Source: Manduca sexta (Eukaryota > Arthropoda > Insecta > Lepidoptera > Sphingidae). Taken from it: a stretch of DNA of 64,000 nucleotides. Below are positions 1 to 12,067 of the stretch, in pieces; position 1 is the first letter of the stretch; every line of letters begins with the position of its first letter. The notes beneath the pieces are model-generated. The model saw only the letters and a list, made by a program, of their open reading frames with translations, did not search any database and had not been told where the DNA came from. The stretch covers positions 20,530,777-20,594,776 of the forward strand of contig NC_051141.1 of assembly GCF_014839805.1 (NCBI RefSeq), written 5' to 3'. Made by a program: the position numbers and the translations under genes.

Positions 1-99
1 TCGGTAAAGTTTTGAGAAAGTATATAATTTACAACTTCAATCAATTTTTACTTACCATCAGATCACGCGCATGTATTTTGCCGTACCAGTAAATAATTG

Positions 100-245
100 T
101 GCTAAACCGCTCATTGCGGACGCTAGAAGCCTGGCGTGGCGCAGCTGTTAGCGGCGAGTCGGGGCGGAGTGCGCGCTCCACTTGGCGCGCTGAATACGCC
201 GCCGCTCTGCGCCGGCTCTTGTACTTGTGCGGCTGAGAGGAAGGT
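100..245. other. CpG-rich patch
   Basis: GC-rich block (GGCGGAGTGCGCGCTCCACT and similar) with no open frame of note. Could be regulatory or exonic; only composition supports it. Confidence 0.2.
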
Positions 246-1029
246 CGCTTGATTGGCTGAATCTTTTCTCCCAGTCCAGCGCTGGATGAGAAATGTTGGA
301 ATATATTAACACATAGTGGTTTAATTGGTTAAAAGTAGGAATACATCTGCATGTATTTGTTGTTGTTCATTGTTTAATTAAAACTTTATTCACGAGAAAA
401 ATATGATTTTTATGAACAAGTATGTTCCGTCGGAAACAAAATCAGTACTTACATAGAATTTATGTGATTATCATTACACACCTCTCGCTCTGAATTAGTT
501 CCTATTCATATAAAATGACGGGCAAGCCACATGTCCCAACATGCGCCTGTGTCGCTACAGCTTATAAAGCAATTTGGACTGATCAAATTCAGCGAAATTT
601 TTGACTTTTGTGTATTTATTATAATTCAATGAAAGTTTACAGCACTTAGCCAAAACACTTACAGTAAATTATTATTAAAGGTAGTACTTTAGACGTACAG
701 AAAAATACTGAGTCGGCGGACAGCGGAGGGTCGGCGCCGCGACCATAAGACGGCAAAGTCTTCGAAAGATCGCGAGAAAAATAAACGAAACACCCCCATA
801 TAATCCATAAACTAGTCTTATTTTGATGTCGTAACATTCCGTAAACAAATAAAATCATTATAAAAAATACATCTTCCTTCTGTTTGAGTATTTCTGTTGA
901 TTGTAGTGTTTACTAATGTATTCCGGTTACGAAGCTAGTGTATCATTTTACTGATAAGATGAGGCTCAACAAAGCTTACGGTGGGTTGAACAGTGCGACG
1001 TGACCTACTTCTAATTCGAAGTTCTGAAG

Positions 1030-1340
1030 GTATTGTTTACGCGTGCCGCTATCAGCCGAGCGATTTGTCCGTCGCGTCACTCTTGTACACAACACTGAGC
1101 CGCCGTTTGACAGACAGACTAATAACCAACAGGCAAGGACGTTCCGCGCCAGCGCTCGCGATGACTCACTGACTGTTCACGGCGCACTCTTTGCAAATAG
1201 CTTTAAATATTTCGCTATCGACAGTGTTTGGACGTAGCGTGTTTACGCGTCGCCTCTGTTTGTTTGTGTGTCCGTTACGCATTCAAGGGGAATAACTCGC
1301 CGCTCACTCGACGCCCGTGTAGTGCGATTATAGTGGTTAG
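1030..1340. promoter_or_regulatory. CpG-rich patch, possible promoter or 5' UTR exon
   Basis: A CpG-rich segment of about 310 bp with blocks such as GCGCCAGCGCTCGCGATGAC standing out from AT-rich surroundings, with no repeat signature. The 64-codon ORF at 1043 has no similarity I recognise. A non-coding first exon of the downstream cyclase or of an unrelated gene is possible, without direct support. Confidence 0.2.
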
Positions 1341-3221
1341 CGGAAATATCTGGTTTTATTTATGAGTTGAGACGTTACATGGGTCTGATGTAATACTTTG
1401 TACTAGGTTTCATTTTGCCAATTTTTTAAGGGAGGTCGTATGGATAATTATGCGACAGCTGGTGATTTAAATATGGTGATGTTACCTACATGCCTTCAAT
1501 GTCTATTGTCTATGGATGTAAAACTAAATTAATCAAGAAGAACTAGTTGATAATATGTGACGATGGTTTATGGTCACTAGATAACACAACGACAAACAAC
1601 TTATGAGGGTTAAGCCGAAGTTTAGGGAAACTATAATGACCAGCAGTGTTTGCAGTGTGGTGAGGTATCACTGAATACAATAGTTTATTTTTTTGGTTGG
1701 ATATTAAATGTGATATGTCATGTAGGAGAAACCATTAACCAACAAATCGGACCCTGTGACTTCGGCTCACTGTGTGTACTAATTCCTAGACAGTATTAGA
1801 AAGTATTTGATGATAAAACTTTGACAATCTTACTAAGTCCTGTATCGGCACGGTTAGCCCCCACTTCATGTCAGCTAACAATACTCCGGTATTAATTTGC
1901 TACTCATGTGATTAAATAAATCCCTTCAGTAATAAATAGTAATAGGTATTTAGACAAGGCAGAGTCCCTGGGGATGATTCAGTAATTCTAGCACTAGACT
2001 GAATTGTGTCAGACTAGCGTGCTGCGTACCCTTGGGACATGAGTTTAAGAGTCACTATGGGTCTATTTACTATGAGATATAACTACTTATTCTACTAATT
2101 ATATATGTATACATTTAGTACAGTACAGCCACAAAGTAATAGAAAACATTTCAAATTTTAAATCGCCTTTAAACTTGTGTAGGTATCTCTACTAACAATA
2201 TTTGTAAAGATTTTATTTTAAATGAAGAAAAAGCAATATTTCGATTGAAGTTAACGGGGAAAAGCGTTTTGTAGTTTTGAATTTAATCAGCTACTTCTGT
2301 GGGTGAATGTACATATTAATTTCTATTGAACTTATAAAATATTGCTGGCTCGATTTTACAACTGCTTGGCAATGGAAAATAACTCGCACCGGCATTATTC
2401 TTACGACCGTCAAACAATGCAGTATCTTTCCATCCGCACTTTACCATCAGCGCACATTCTCGCCCCCGGAAAAAATAATGACATAAATAAATGCCGAAGT
2501 TAGGCGATATTGATCGGAGCCGCGACAATGACAAATGCTCGTGGATTCGAGAACTGCGCCATTAATACCAATGAAAACGTAATGAAACTACCGATCAGCG
2601 CCCGCTGCGCCGCGCTGTGACGCGCCGACGTGACGCGCGCTGTGTTGCTAAACATGTGACTGCTTAGCAACATTCACGGTGCTAATTACACTAGGAATTT
2701 ATTGTTCAATTTGCCACCTTGTGATTTTTCCTAAATTGTAATACTGTGTGGGCTGTCATACGATATGCTTAATTGTACTTCGTACAAACGTTTATTATTT
2801 TTTTTTCAACATTAGCGCGCCTATGAAGTCTCTTAATTATTGGCAAACAATCCTAGATGAAAATATAAATTCTTCATAAATAGTTCTTTTTTCTTTTTAA
2901 TAGTGGGGCGACTTATTTTAGCGCCGATATTCATCCATCGATAAAATATGTATTGAGCCGATACATTGTGTAACGAATACTTACTTCGTTGCTTTTTTCT
3001 TGAAACAAATATTTCGCATTGTAAATTAAATCATAAATATAATCATTTATTTGTTAAACATAAATAAATACAGTAAAGAAATATATTATGATTTTCATTT
3101 TGTATTCATAAATATATTATGATTGTTCCAAATAATATATAAACATGATTACTATAGTGCTTTAGAGAAATTGTTTATTTTAATAAGTAAAATATAGCCA
3201 TTTAAATGCCTGGATAAGGTG

Positions 3222-4422
3222 TAGTCCATTGAAAAGTTACATTTGGGGTTGCGTTTTTTAGAGGACGCAATTTTATTTTTTTGAAGTGTAGGGGGGGTCA
3301 GTCTAAAGCTAAAACCAAGTTTGTGGGGTCGCCACCCTTGTCCCACGGCCGCCATCTTGAAAATAGGGATTGAAATGGTTTTTACGATGTATCTCTTAAA
3401 CTATTTATCTGACAAAAAAAATGTATAAACATTTTTGTTGCAAATTAAATTCTCTACAACTTTGGTCTAGTAACTTTTGTCGTAGAACTATAAATAAAAA
3501 AGTTATAAGCGAAAATGTTAAGAAATTCAATGTTAAGCAATATCCATTGCAACGTCATCAGAACGTGTGTTTATAAGGTTCAAAATACTTTTTTTTGTAC
3601 TCTCATTAATACCCAAATACCCAAGGGACCATTCGGGAACAAAAGAACATCTGCCTGCTATTATTATTATTATTTCTAACCTCTCTTATTGTAAGAATAG
3701 CTGATAATATTGTGTTGTTGTTGTCGTAAGTAAGTTATTTATTAGCATATTGACTTTTAAAAGTCAAAATGCTAATAAAAAAAAGTAGTTTTCACTAAAG
3801 TTAAAATCGTGTCTAAAATCATTCGATATCGTCTTCACAATTAAAAACAGAATAAAATACATCCGCACGTACAGAAATATGTAGCACAACTAAAAGATAT
3901 AAGTTGAACGACAACTTCAACACAATATTATCAGCTATTCTTACAATAAGAGAGGTTAGAAATAATAATAATAATAGCAGGCAGATGTTCTTTTGTTCCC
4001 TAATGGTCCCTTGGGTATTTGGGTATAAATGAGAGTACAAAAAAAAGTATTATGAACCTTATAAACACACGTTCTGATGACGTTGCAATGGACATTGCTT
4101 AACATTGAATTTCTTAACATTTTCGCTTATTTTTTTTTTATTTATAGTTCCACGACAAAAGTTACTAGACCAAAGTTGTAGAGAATTTAATTTGCAACAA
4201 AAAATGTTTATACATTTTTTTGTCAGATAAATAGTTTAAGAGATACATCGTAAAAACCATTTCAACCCCTATTTTCAAGATGGCGGCCGTGGGACAAGGG
4301 TGGCGACCCCACAAACTTGGTTTTAGCTTTAGACTGACCCCCCCTACACTTCAAAAAAATAAAATTGCGTCCTCTAAAAAACGCAAGGTAAGGCCTAAAA
4401 AATGTAACATTTCAATGGACTA
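3222..4422. mobile_element. Foldback element: two ~500-bp inverted arms around a 200-bp centre
   Basis: The left arm 3222-3717 and right arm 3919-4422 are near-perfect reverse complements. Both carry GTCCATTGAAA at the tip, a run encoding the same 'AAGATGGCGGCCGTGGGACA' block, and a TTA/TAA microsatellite near the inner end. The tips are bounded by TA on both sides, which fits a TA target duplication as in Tc1/mariner-type insertion (inference). The centre has its own smaller palindrome at 3741-3776 (one mismatch). Short ORFs on both strands inside the arms are by-products of the symmetry; no transposase is present. The element would need a helper enzyme to move. High arm identity suggests recent insertion or arm homogenisation. 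Confidence 0.85.
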
Positions 4423-6562
4423 GTGTGTTTATAAAACAATTAAAAAATTTATGAATGTGTTAAAACGCTCAAAACTGCTTCATAAATTGTATGGGTTATT
4501 ATAAAACTTCGAATCGTTAAGGCATTAGCACATCACTTATTGATGATGGAGCTACCAATAGTAAACAAACGGTTAAACGAAGTATAATAAATATTTACTT
4601 TCCAACGCCTCCGCGGCAAACAGTGATCTTTTTTTATAGTAATACAGGTACAAGCCGATGATACCCTCTCAGACAGTCTCAGAGAAGGCCGCCAACTGAT
4701 AAAAACTTGCACTTGGGTATCTATATGAATATGGTGTAGTTAATTTGCTTAGTGTGATCTCGTAAAAGATAACTCGACAGACTAACATTAGAGCAACTAT
4801 TTTATTACCGCGGTTACACCAAGTTCATCAGCGAAGCTATATAAGTTCATACTTTGTCTAAAGTAATATCGTGTGAAGATGTTTTGAATTTGTTTTGTCG
4901 TACAGATAGTCTAGCGATGCTGGAAGGCACAAATTCCCCTGCAAGAAAAGACCGTCTAATTTACCAATTTACGTGGTAACATCTATAGTAGATAACTTTT
5001 TCAGGAAACCATTTTGAAATGTCTGTGCCGATCTTCGCATAAGCGGATTTGGTTTTATTAAATAATCCTACTGAATGCCATGATGACTAACTGACGAGCA
5101 GTGAGAGCCTTAGCTGGTGCGAGGCTCCGGCGGGCTAGCTACTATACTGGTAGTAAGTCTTTCATATGTGAGAGTCCGCCTGGGTAGGTACCATCGTAAT
5201 GTCTATTTCTGCCGCCAAGCAGCAGTGTGTAGTCACTGTTCTGTTCCGGTTTGCAGGACCTAGTAGCCTGTGTAAATAAAATTCAACATCTCTTGTCTTA
5301 GGATGCCGAGCGTACTGGAACACCAAACAATACTTCATAATTCAATGTGTTGGTTGGTGTTTCTACTGTTTATGGGCGGTCGTACTACTTACCATCAGGC
5401 GAACGGCAAGCTCGTCTAGTCATTTAAAGCAATAAAATAAGCAACGCGTAGGCAGCTACGTCTCCGCGCGAGGACCCTTCCGTTGACCATCTCGACCATC
5501 CTTTAGGCCGCTGCTGGTGACGAAACAAGCTAATTGCTCGTCTGGTTATGAGCTGCACGAGCAATCATGGAAAGTAACCACGCGTTCTATTTAGGATTAC
5601 AAACTCTGTATAGATACTGCTACGTAATTAATGTAATGCGACCAGAGATTGATACATTTATTGATTAAATATTGAATTAGGCGGTTTGCGCGCGACTGCC
5701 GCAACCCACTACATTACCTTTATATATACGTCAGTTCAACACTTTGTGCTTTTAAACTTAATATAAATCCTACTGTTATTGTTATTACAATAATGAACTG
5801 TGACTTAATATACTTTACTTTGGCATTACTGAATAAATAAGTGCTGGACTATTACGCAGATGACAATTAATTATAAATTCATTTAATAAAGTTATTTAAC
5901 ATCTTCATTCTCTAATAAATATGCGATCCATATTAATAAATTATGCGCAGTATTGTGAGATGTCGGCTCCAGACTTAGACGGGTTAATTCGGAGCCACCT
6001 CCGAGCCAGTCCGGCGCGTCCTCGCATGTCGGCTCGTAAATATAGCGGGCGGCCGCGAGCGTGTCAAGGTCCGGCGATAAATACCTCGCTTGATGGCTGA
6101 ACCACCGGCCCAAACAAATACTTCTGCCTAGCTTCTGGAAGCGATGAAGAAGTTCAACCATGTTAGGTCCGTTTAAAATAACAGTCGGTGATTGTCTTAA
6201 AATAATTAACGAGTAGTGGTTGAGTGGGTTGAATCGTAATCGTCGAATTGAATACATTTGTAACACATATTATAAATCTTTTTTTTTGTACTCTCCTCCA
6301 CTCCACTTGTAATGAGCTATAAGAGGGTACAAAGGCTTTTTGTAATTTATTTATTTTACGGCCCGATCACCAAACTGAAGACCTCAACCGTAAGCGTGCT
6401 GCTCCTACAACTAAACCATTGTCTTAACACAATAACGCGAGCGTACACGACTAGCCCGCAAGTAGTTCACGTTACTTACATATTTCGACTGCGAATCCCC
6501 GCCACAAAATTCCACAGAATTCCGTTTGAGGGCACTGTTTTCATTAGCCAATTGTAAGCTTA
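4423..6562. other. No gene recognised outside repeat family A
   Basis: Contains the family A repeat at 5137-5440. A 124-codon minus-strand ORF at 5892-6266 (GC-rich at its distal half) shows no domain I know. It is followed on the plus strand by an 81-codon ORF at 6312 that looks like decayed repeat DNA. Confidence 0.5.
5137..5440 (+). repeat. Lepidopteran interspersed repeat, family A, copy 1
   Basis: About 300 bp matching the segment at 57730-58033 in the same orientation, with shared blocks such as TGTGTAGTCACTGTT / TGTGTAGTCTCTGTT, TCTCAGGATGG-like and ATGGGCGGTCGTA / ATGGGCGATCGTA. It ends in a stretch rich in AAAGCAATAA. I recognise this as a repeat common across Lepidoptera but cannot name its class; it has no coding capacity. 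Confidence 0.75.
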
Positions 6563-7296
6563 CAGTGGCGAAGGGTGAAAATTTTCAAAAGGTAACCCTA
6601 GGAAATATTTTTTTATACAATTATCATGTAATACGTTGTTCACAATAAATTAAAATTAGTAAAATATCATAATACATTATAATTTCCTTCTAACATAATC
6701 ATTATGACTAAACTCTAAATTTAACAAATAATCACATATTTTGAACATAGGTACTTATCTAAAATAGCCCAACAAAAATTAATAACCCACACTATACACA
6801 CACACTAATTATACATTCTAAATTATTAAAAAATTTCGCGCCAATGGCCCAACATTAAGCCGCAAATTCTCGGGTTACCCTGAAGTACACATACACGCAC
6901 GCACACATGTATTTTTACGTCACTTCCAAAAGATTAGACAAAGACACCGCGCTGCGTGAGAAAGAGACAACAATACCGCGAGGGAAGCTATGCGCGGCCG
7001 GGTTCACTTCGAACACTATAAGGCGCGGGCACTGCGCGCGAGTTACGATTTAACGAATTGATAATAATATGAACTATGTACCGTAATCGTTGAAGTATTG
7101 ATTTAATGAAATAAGTAGGTATAGGATGACTTGTCTGAATATACTATTATTATTCTGGAATAATAATAGTATATTCAGACAAGTCATAACATAACTATAT
7201 AACTGGTTATATAGTTATGTTTTTCATTTATTATTTTAAATTAATTTACAAAAGGTAACCCGGTAGGAATCGACTTGTATGGACGCTTCGCCACTG
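6563..7296. mobile_element. Non-autonomous hAT-type DNA transposon (MITE), 734 bp
   Basis: Ends are CAGTGGCGAAG on the left and its reverse complement CTTCGCCACTG on the right. Both sides are flanked by the 8-bp duplication TAAGCTTA (6555-6562 and 7297-7304). An 8-bp duplication plus CAG...CTG ends is the signature of the hAT superfamily. Similarity continues inwards for a short way (AAAAGGTAACCC on the left; AAAAGGTAACCCGG near 7250 is a direct, not inverted, echo). There is no transposase ORF. The interior has a GC-rich block at about 6940-7045 and two perfect hairpins at 7128-7221. Confidence 0.88.
7128..7221. repeat. Two tandem perfect hairpins, each with a TG loop
   Basis: First hairpin: 28-bp arms 7128-7155 and 7158-7185 with loop TG. 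Second hairpin: 16-bp arms 7188-7203 and 7206-7221, also with loop TG. They are two bases apart and lie inside the hAT MITE. Both are perfectly matched by eye. Confidence 0.95.
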
Positions 7297-10200
7297 TAAG
7301 CTTATACACAATTACAGACGTCATGATTTAAGGACACTGAAAACTATAATAAGAATAGTATAGCAACTAAGTATAATGGCATGCTGAAAGTAATGCATTT
7401 AAAATTAATGATACAAATTAAATATGAAAAAATATCTCTGAGATTTTATCGTATTTTGTTGTGCTCCTAGAATTATAATTTATATTTAAAGTAAGGACAT
7501 TATTTCAAGCTTGCACCGTCTATCCTATTCTAGTTTTTTTATATTACGGCAAATCAAATAAAAGAAAATAAACTCCGGGCATTTCTTTAAAATATAATAC
7601 AAATAGTTGAATGCACAATTCATAAATATTGTACTTGCAATTTCCTTTGTCTCATAACGATCGTTTAAGAGATGTAGAAACATGAAATAAAATCGTAGAA
7701 AGGTTTATTAAGCTGTTGGTTGATTGCAACATTTTTCATGTTAACATTACTGACATTATGCTGTTGAGAATTTATTTGCTCCTTTCTTATTAATTTATAA
7801 ACTTATTTTAAAGTACAAGTTCGAGACTGTTTATTGCTGGCTGTATTTTTGAATGCAAATGCTTACATCTATAAAACGATACATACTCTAATAAGATTTT
7901 CTTGTAGCTTTATCTTGGCTAACATCCCTCCCTGTTTGGTGTTCTGTGCCAAGCTCGTTTGCCTTCAGTGACACTTTGAATTCTCTCTAGCTGGTGTCGG
8001 ATATTCAGAGAGCGCTAAGCTACAGATTAGGTGGCGCCCGATGAACCCCACCGCTCAAACTGACAACTAGTGAGATCGCCTGCGGGCCATCTGTAGTGGT
8101 GCAAATCTATCCGCCTGGTGACGTGCCTTAGACTTGCGTGAGATGTTACTCTTTATCTATTACTAGACGTCATGCGATTATATGCACTATCAAAATTACA
8201 AATTAAACATGCGAATATGCACTAAAACAAGTTAAAATATGCAAAAAATATGCATTGTCAAAATACTGTTCCTTATTAGATGTGCCTTTATTTACACAAT
8301 AACTAATTGTTATTGTTATGACACTAAACTATTAAATATTTTTCTAGATTCCCTAGTGAAAACTTGTGAAGTTTGTCACTTACATTAATTTCTAGATTGA
8401 ACATGGCCTATTTACATCACCTGCTTATACAGGTCTTAAAATTTGGCGCCATTTCTACGGGAACCCCTTCCGGTATAGTTTGCCCCGATCTGTTGATAAA
8501 TGCTTTAGTATATTCTTTATTTCTTCCAGACAGGTATTTATATAGAACGCAGTATAATTTGCCACTAACGTTTTCCAAAAATAAACTCAAAACTGGTAAT
8601 TGTTTATATAATAGCGTAGAACACATTTTGCTACTGAAATATACACAATGGGAAAGAATATACTAAAATATGCACTTACGTTTTCCACATTAGATATAAA
8701 AATTCTATGTCTATTAGTATTGGGTTATTGAATAATTGTGGCAGATATGAACAATGAAACACAATTGTTACGCTTTGTTTCAGGTATCCATTTGAATATA
8801 AATATTTAAAAATAGAATATCCGTACGCAGTTTCTTTAAGGTTGGTTTGGTTGTGATGCAATTATTCAATTCAAATCTAATATGTACAGAGGACATTTTA
8901 CACGGTCATTTGCAGTTATGAGTAGAAGCTAATTCCACGAGATGAAAATCACGAAGAAAGATGATGTGTCAGGTAATTCTCAGATAGTATACCGACTGAG
9001 GATCTGTTTCACAGGTTTCAAGTAAATTGTATTAAACAGCTGATACTTATTTTATTACCATTCGTTGAGGTCATAGATTATATGGTGGCTTGTATTGAGT
9101 TGGCAGTTATATTTATGTGACGAGAAGCATTTATTCAGAAGTAATGAAACATGCCCTTAAAAAAATATAATATACCGGATGTCACCTCAATGCTATTTCT
9201 TAGAACGAGCCAAAATGACGGGATTTTATCAATCGGACCTAATAACTTACTGAAGTACAGTTATCTCAAGATAACTAAACATCTCAAAGAACAATTACTG
9301 GTTTCGAGGCCACTTCGGCATCTCATCTTCAATGACGCCGATTCGTCGATTAATTGAATTAATCAAATTATATTCTTGCCCTCGATAGCTAATCAGCTCC
9401 CGAGAAGCAGCCGGCGAGCACTTTTGTAAGTGCCTGAGTGTTTCACACCCTTCGATGAGGGTGCGTTTCCAATGTAGCGGAATGAGGAAGGAAATATACA
9501 GGGTAATTTTACATTCTTATGTCTTGAAGAACAGTTCGTTCGGCTGATGATAAACATCGACAGCAGAGCTTCGAATTACCCAGCACTGCATTGTAGTGCA
9601 CACGTTTCATAAAATCTACGTCATAAAGTCTGCACTAGGCGGTTAGTGTCTCAGCGCAGAAGATAATTACTTATTTAAAATGCATGTTGATGGAAAGGAA
9701 AGAAAGAGTGTCGGTGAGCTGTAAGAATAAGTCCCCGCTTCTGCCCTCAGCATGTTCCCGTCCCGTGGAGACGCGTCCTCGCCGGGGCCGGCGGCGAGTG
9801 GTGCTCGCGGCCTTTGATCCACTTGTCTGCCACCTCCACTAATGGCTCGATGGGTTTAATTACGTTCAAAGGGCCTCACCTCCTGCGAGTCAGGAGCGAC
9901 TCGACGTTCGGCACTCGACGACACCATTCAAGGGTCGCTACATTGTGTTTGCTCTTCGATCATTCTTTGTGTTAGGTTATTTTTACTTTATAGCCATGTT
10001 TTAGGTTTCCGCTTTTCTCAGCTTGTCTTTGTTCTTTGTTCTTTCTCAGATTGTCGTGTGAGTTTTAAAGTGTACTTATTTTTAACCTTATGAATAGCAA
10101 TGAAATATCATAGATGTCACAGAACGTACGTTATTTTGCGGGATATCGTAACCAAAGCTAAAAGTGGTACCATTCCGAGCCTACGGTGAACGCCTGACTC

Positions 10201-10835
10201 GCATAAGCAGATTGAACGCCATTAGGTTAATCATTGAATTTGTTCATTAAACAGGCTGTTTACTTATCCTCCTTTTAATTGATTAGAAGTTAATTATATT
10301 GATTTAGCATTTCATTAAATTACAATAAATAACGCTATACTTCGGTTTCGGTGTTTCATGTCATAAGTCGCGTGTAGCGCTCGCAAGCGGATTACGCATT
10401 TTTACGTTGTTTTCTAAAATACTTATATTATAAACCCGGGTCTCTAATGAGGCTCTATTTATATAAATAATCCGCTTTGTTTTCATCTAAAATGTTTTTA
10501 CTAAAAAGGAGCACCGGGAAAATAAACTACATAATTTTCAGACATTCCGCCCACAGCGTGGTTAGCTTATTAACAACTCATGTCAAATATCAAAATGTAG
10601 TACCCAAGCTGTAAAATATTGATGAAATCACAATAATATTGACTTCCTTGTGATTCGACAGTTGCGAATTCCTATATATTTTGACACACTGTTCTATGGC
10701 TACACGATTTAATATTCGAAGTTTACACGCGCGCAATTTTCTAGCTGCTGTAATTTAGTTCCAAATACTCTCACCGGGGCGCTGTGCGAACTTGTACCTA
10801 ACGTATACTACAACACAAATATTTCTGCCAACGTA

Positions 10836-11030
10836 CAGAATAATGAAATGAAATGATTTATTTGAATCTGTAAAATGTTATACATTATTTAGATTCCGTC
10901 AATATTAACTCTACCACCAGTTCGGAAAGCAGTTTTCACCAGAGAAGAACGGGCAAGAAACTCTGGTGTTGCTCTTTATTTATATTTTTTTTATATTGTT
11001 TACATAATGCCATGCAGCGACATCGACTAC
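10836..11030 (+). repeat. Interspersed repeat fragment, lepidopteran type
   Basis: Contains ATGAAATGATTTATTTGAAT near the start and a block resembling ACCAGTTCGGAAAGCAG...CACCAGAGAAGAACGGGCAA. I recall this block from many lepidopteran genomes as a dispersed repeat. No second copy was found in the window, so the call rests on recall only. Confidence 0.4.
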
Positions 11031-11909
11031 CCTCAAATGGTACATCACTGTTATCTCTGACGGCGTTCTTATTGAATCATAACTCCGGCCTCCAACCCTT
11101 TAAACAAACTCAAAGGTTATCGCGTCCCTTTCTCCGTTTCTATTATATTTTAACTTGAGGATATTTATCTGCGAGTGCCAAAATCGACGTCATTTCACAA
11201 CGTTTTAAAATTTTTCCAAGTTTTAAGATCAATTTGCGGGCCGGTCGGCGCTCCGCTCGCGAATCTTTCCAGTTTTGGCCTTTCTGCTATACGACTTTAT
11301 ATAATAATAATTGACGTGAGGTTGGGGATTTAAAGCTGTGTCGAGGACATCTAGGGTTTTTTGTGATCCTAACTAATAATTGAAAATATTATGACACAAT
11401 TACGAGCATGGTATAGTGGCCACACTGCACCTGATGCTAAGCGAAGTGGGATCAAGGTAGCATGTCGTCAACGAGCCATGATTATTCCTTGCTAGTCAAC
11501 ATAATTATGTCGGCTCTAATTGTTAATTTCAACATTTTAGAAATCCACTGCAGTGCTACTAAGTACGAGCATGAGTTCCGCCTTGGCATGGTCTACCTTG
11601 CAAGGGTTATATTATTATTAATTAAACATAATATTTCACTACAAATCTAGTTTTTCGCATCCTCACCGTGGATTTACACTTAATACTTTCAAATTACAAT
11701 CGTTCGTGGTTAATCTCGAGCTTGCACACGAGTCCCTCCTCCTTTATGTTGTAATATCCTATTAATCTTCCACCAGCAGTGTAAGTAGTATATTTATCCG
11801 GTTAGAAGATCGTTGTAGCCAGAAAATAGACAGAATTGTTGGACTTGTCAAGGTTAAGGAATGCAGTGGATTACAATATAGACCGTTAGAACGTCTAGTT
11901 TATCCACCG

Positions 11910-12067
11910 TTTTCAATAAACGATGCCGATCTTGATCATCGATCTGATCCCGGAAACAGACCAATCAAAATAAGTCATTTGTAAGAATGTTGAATAACAT
12001 TATTCTATAGTCTATTGTAGCGATGGATCGGAAAGACGATTGACATCGTTCAATTGTTATTGGCGGA
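11910..12067. mobile_element. Short MITE, family B, copy 1
   Basis: About 160 bp with inverted ends (TTTCAATAAACGATGCCGATCTT at the left; the right end reads the complement, ATCGTTCAATTGTTATTGGCG, with mismatches). It shares the interior AATCAAAATAAGTCATTTGTAAG with the copy at 33090-33240. No coding capacity. More decayed than copy 2. Confidence 0.65.

Larger units (their letters stand above)
1..3221. other. No gene recognised
   Basis: Apart from the CpG-rich patches at 100-245 and 1030-1340, and a small one at 2585-2645, this is AT-rich DNA with only short chance ORFs. It may be intergenic or intronic. Confidence 0.5.

Noticed and set aside
3152..4040. ORFs at 3152-3355 and 3819-4040 (minus strand) as genes
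   Set aside because: They lie in the arms and centre of the foldback element and are products of its inverted symmetry and AT-rich DNA.
5892..6266. 124-codon minus-strand ORF as a gene
   Set aside because: No recognisable domain, composition changes half way, and it adjoins decayed repeat-like DNA. Without similarity evidence it may be chance.
7128..7221. MicroRNA precursors from the tandem hairpins
   Set aside because: Arms are perfectly paired with two-base loops, unlike microRNA precursors, which have larger loops and mismatches; they also lie within a MITE.
9751..9816. ATG ORF reading MFPSRGDASSPG as a first exon
   Set aside because: Stops after 21 codons and has no convincing donor before the stop.
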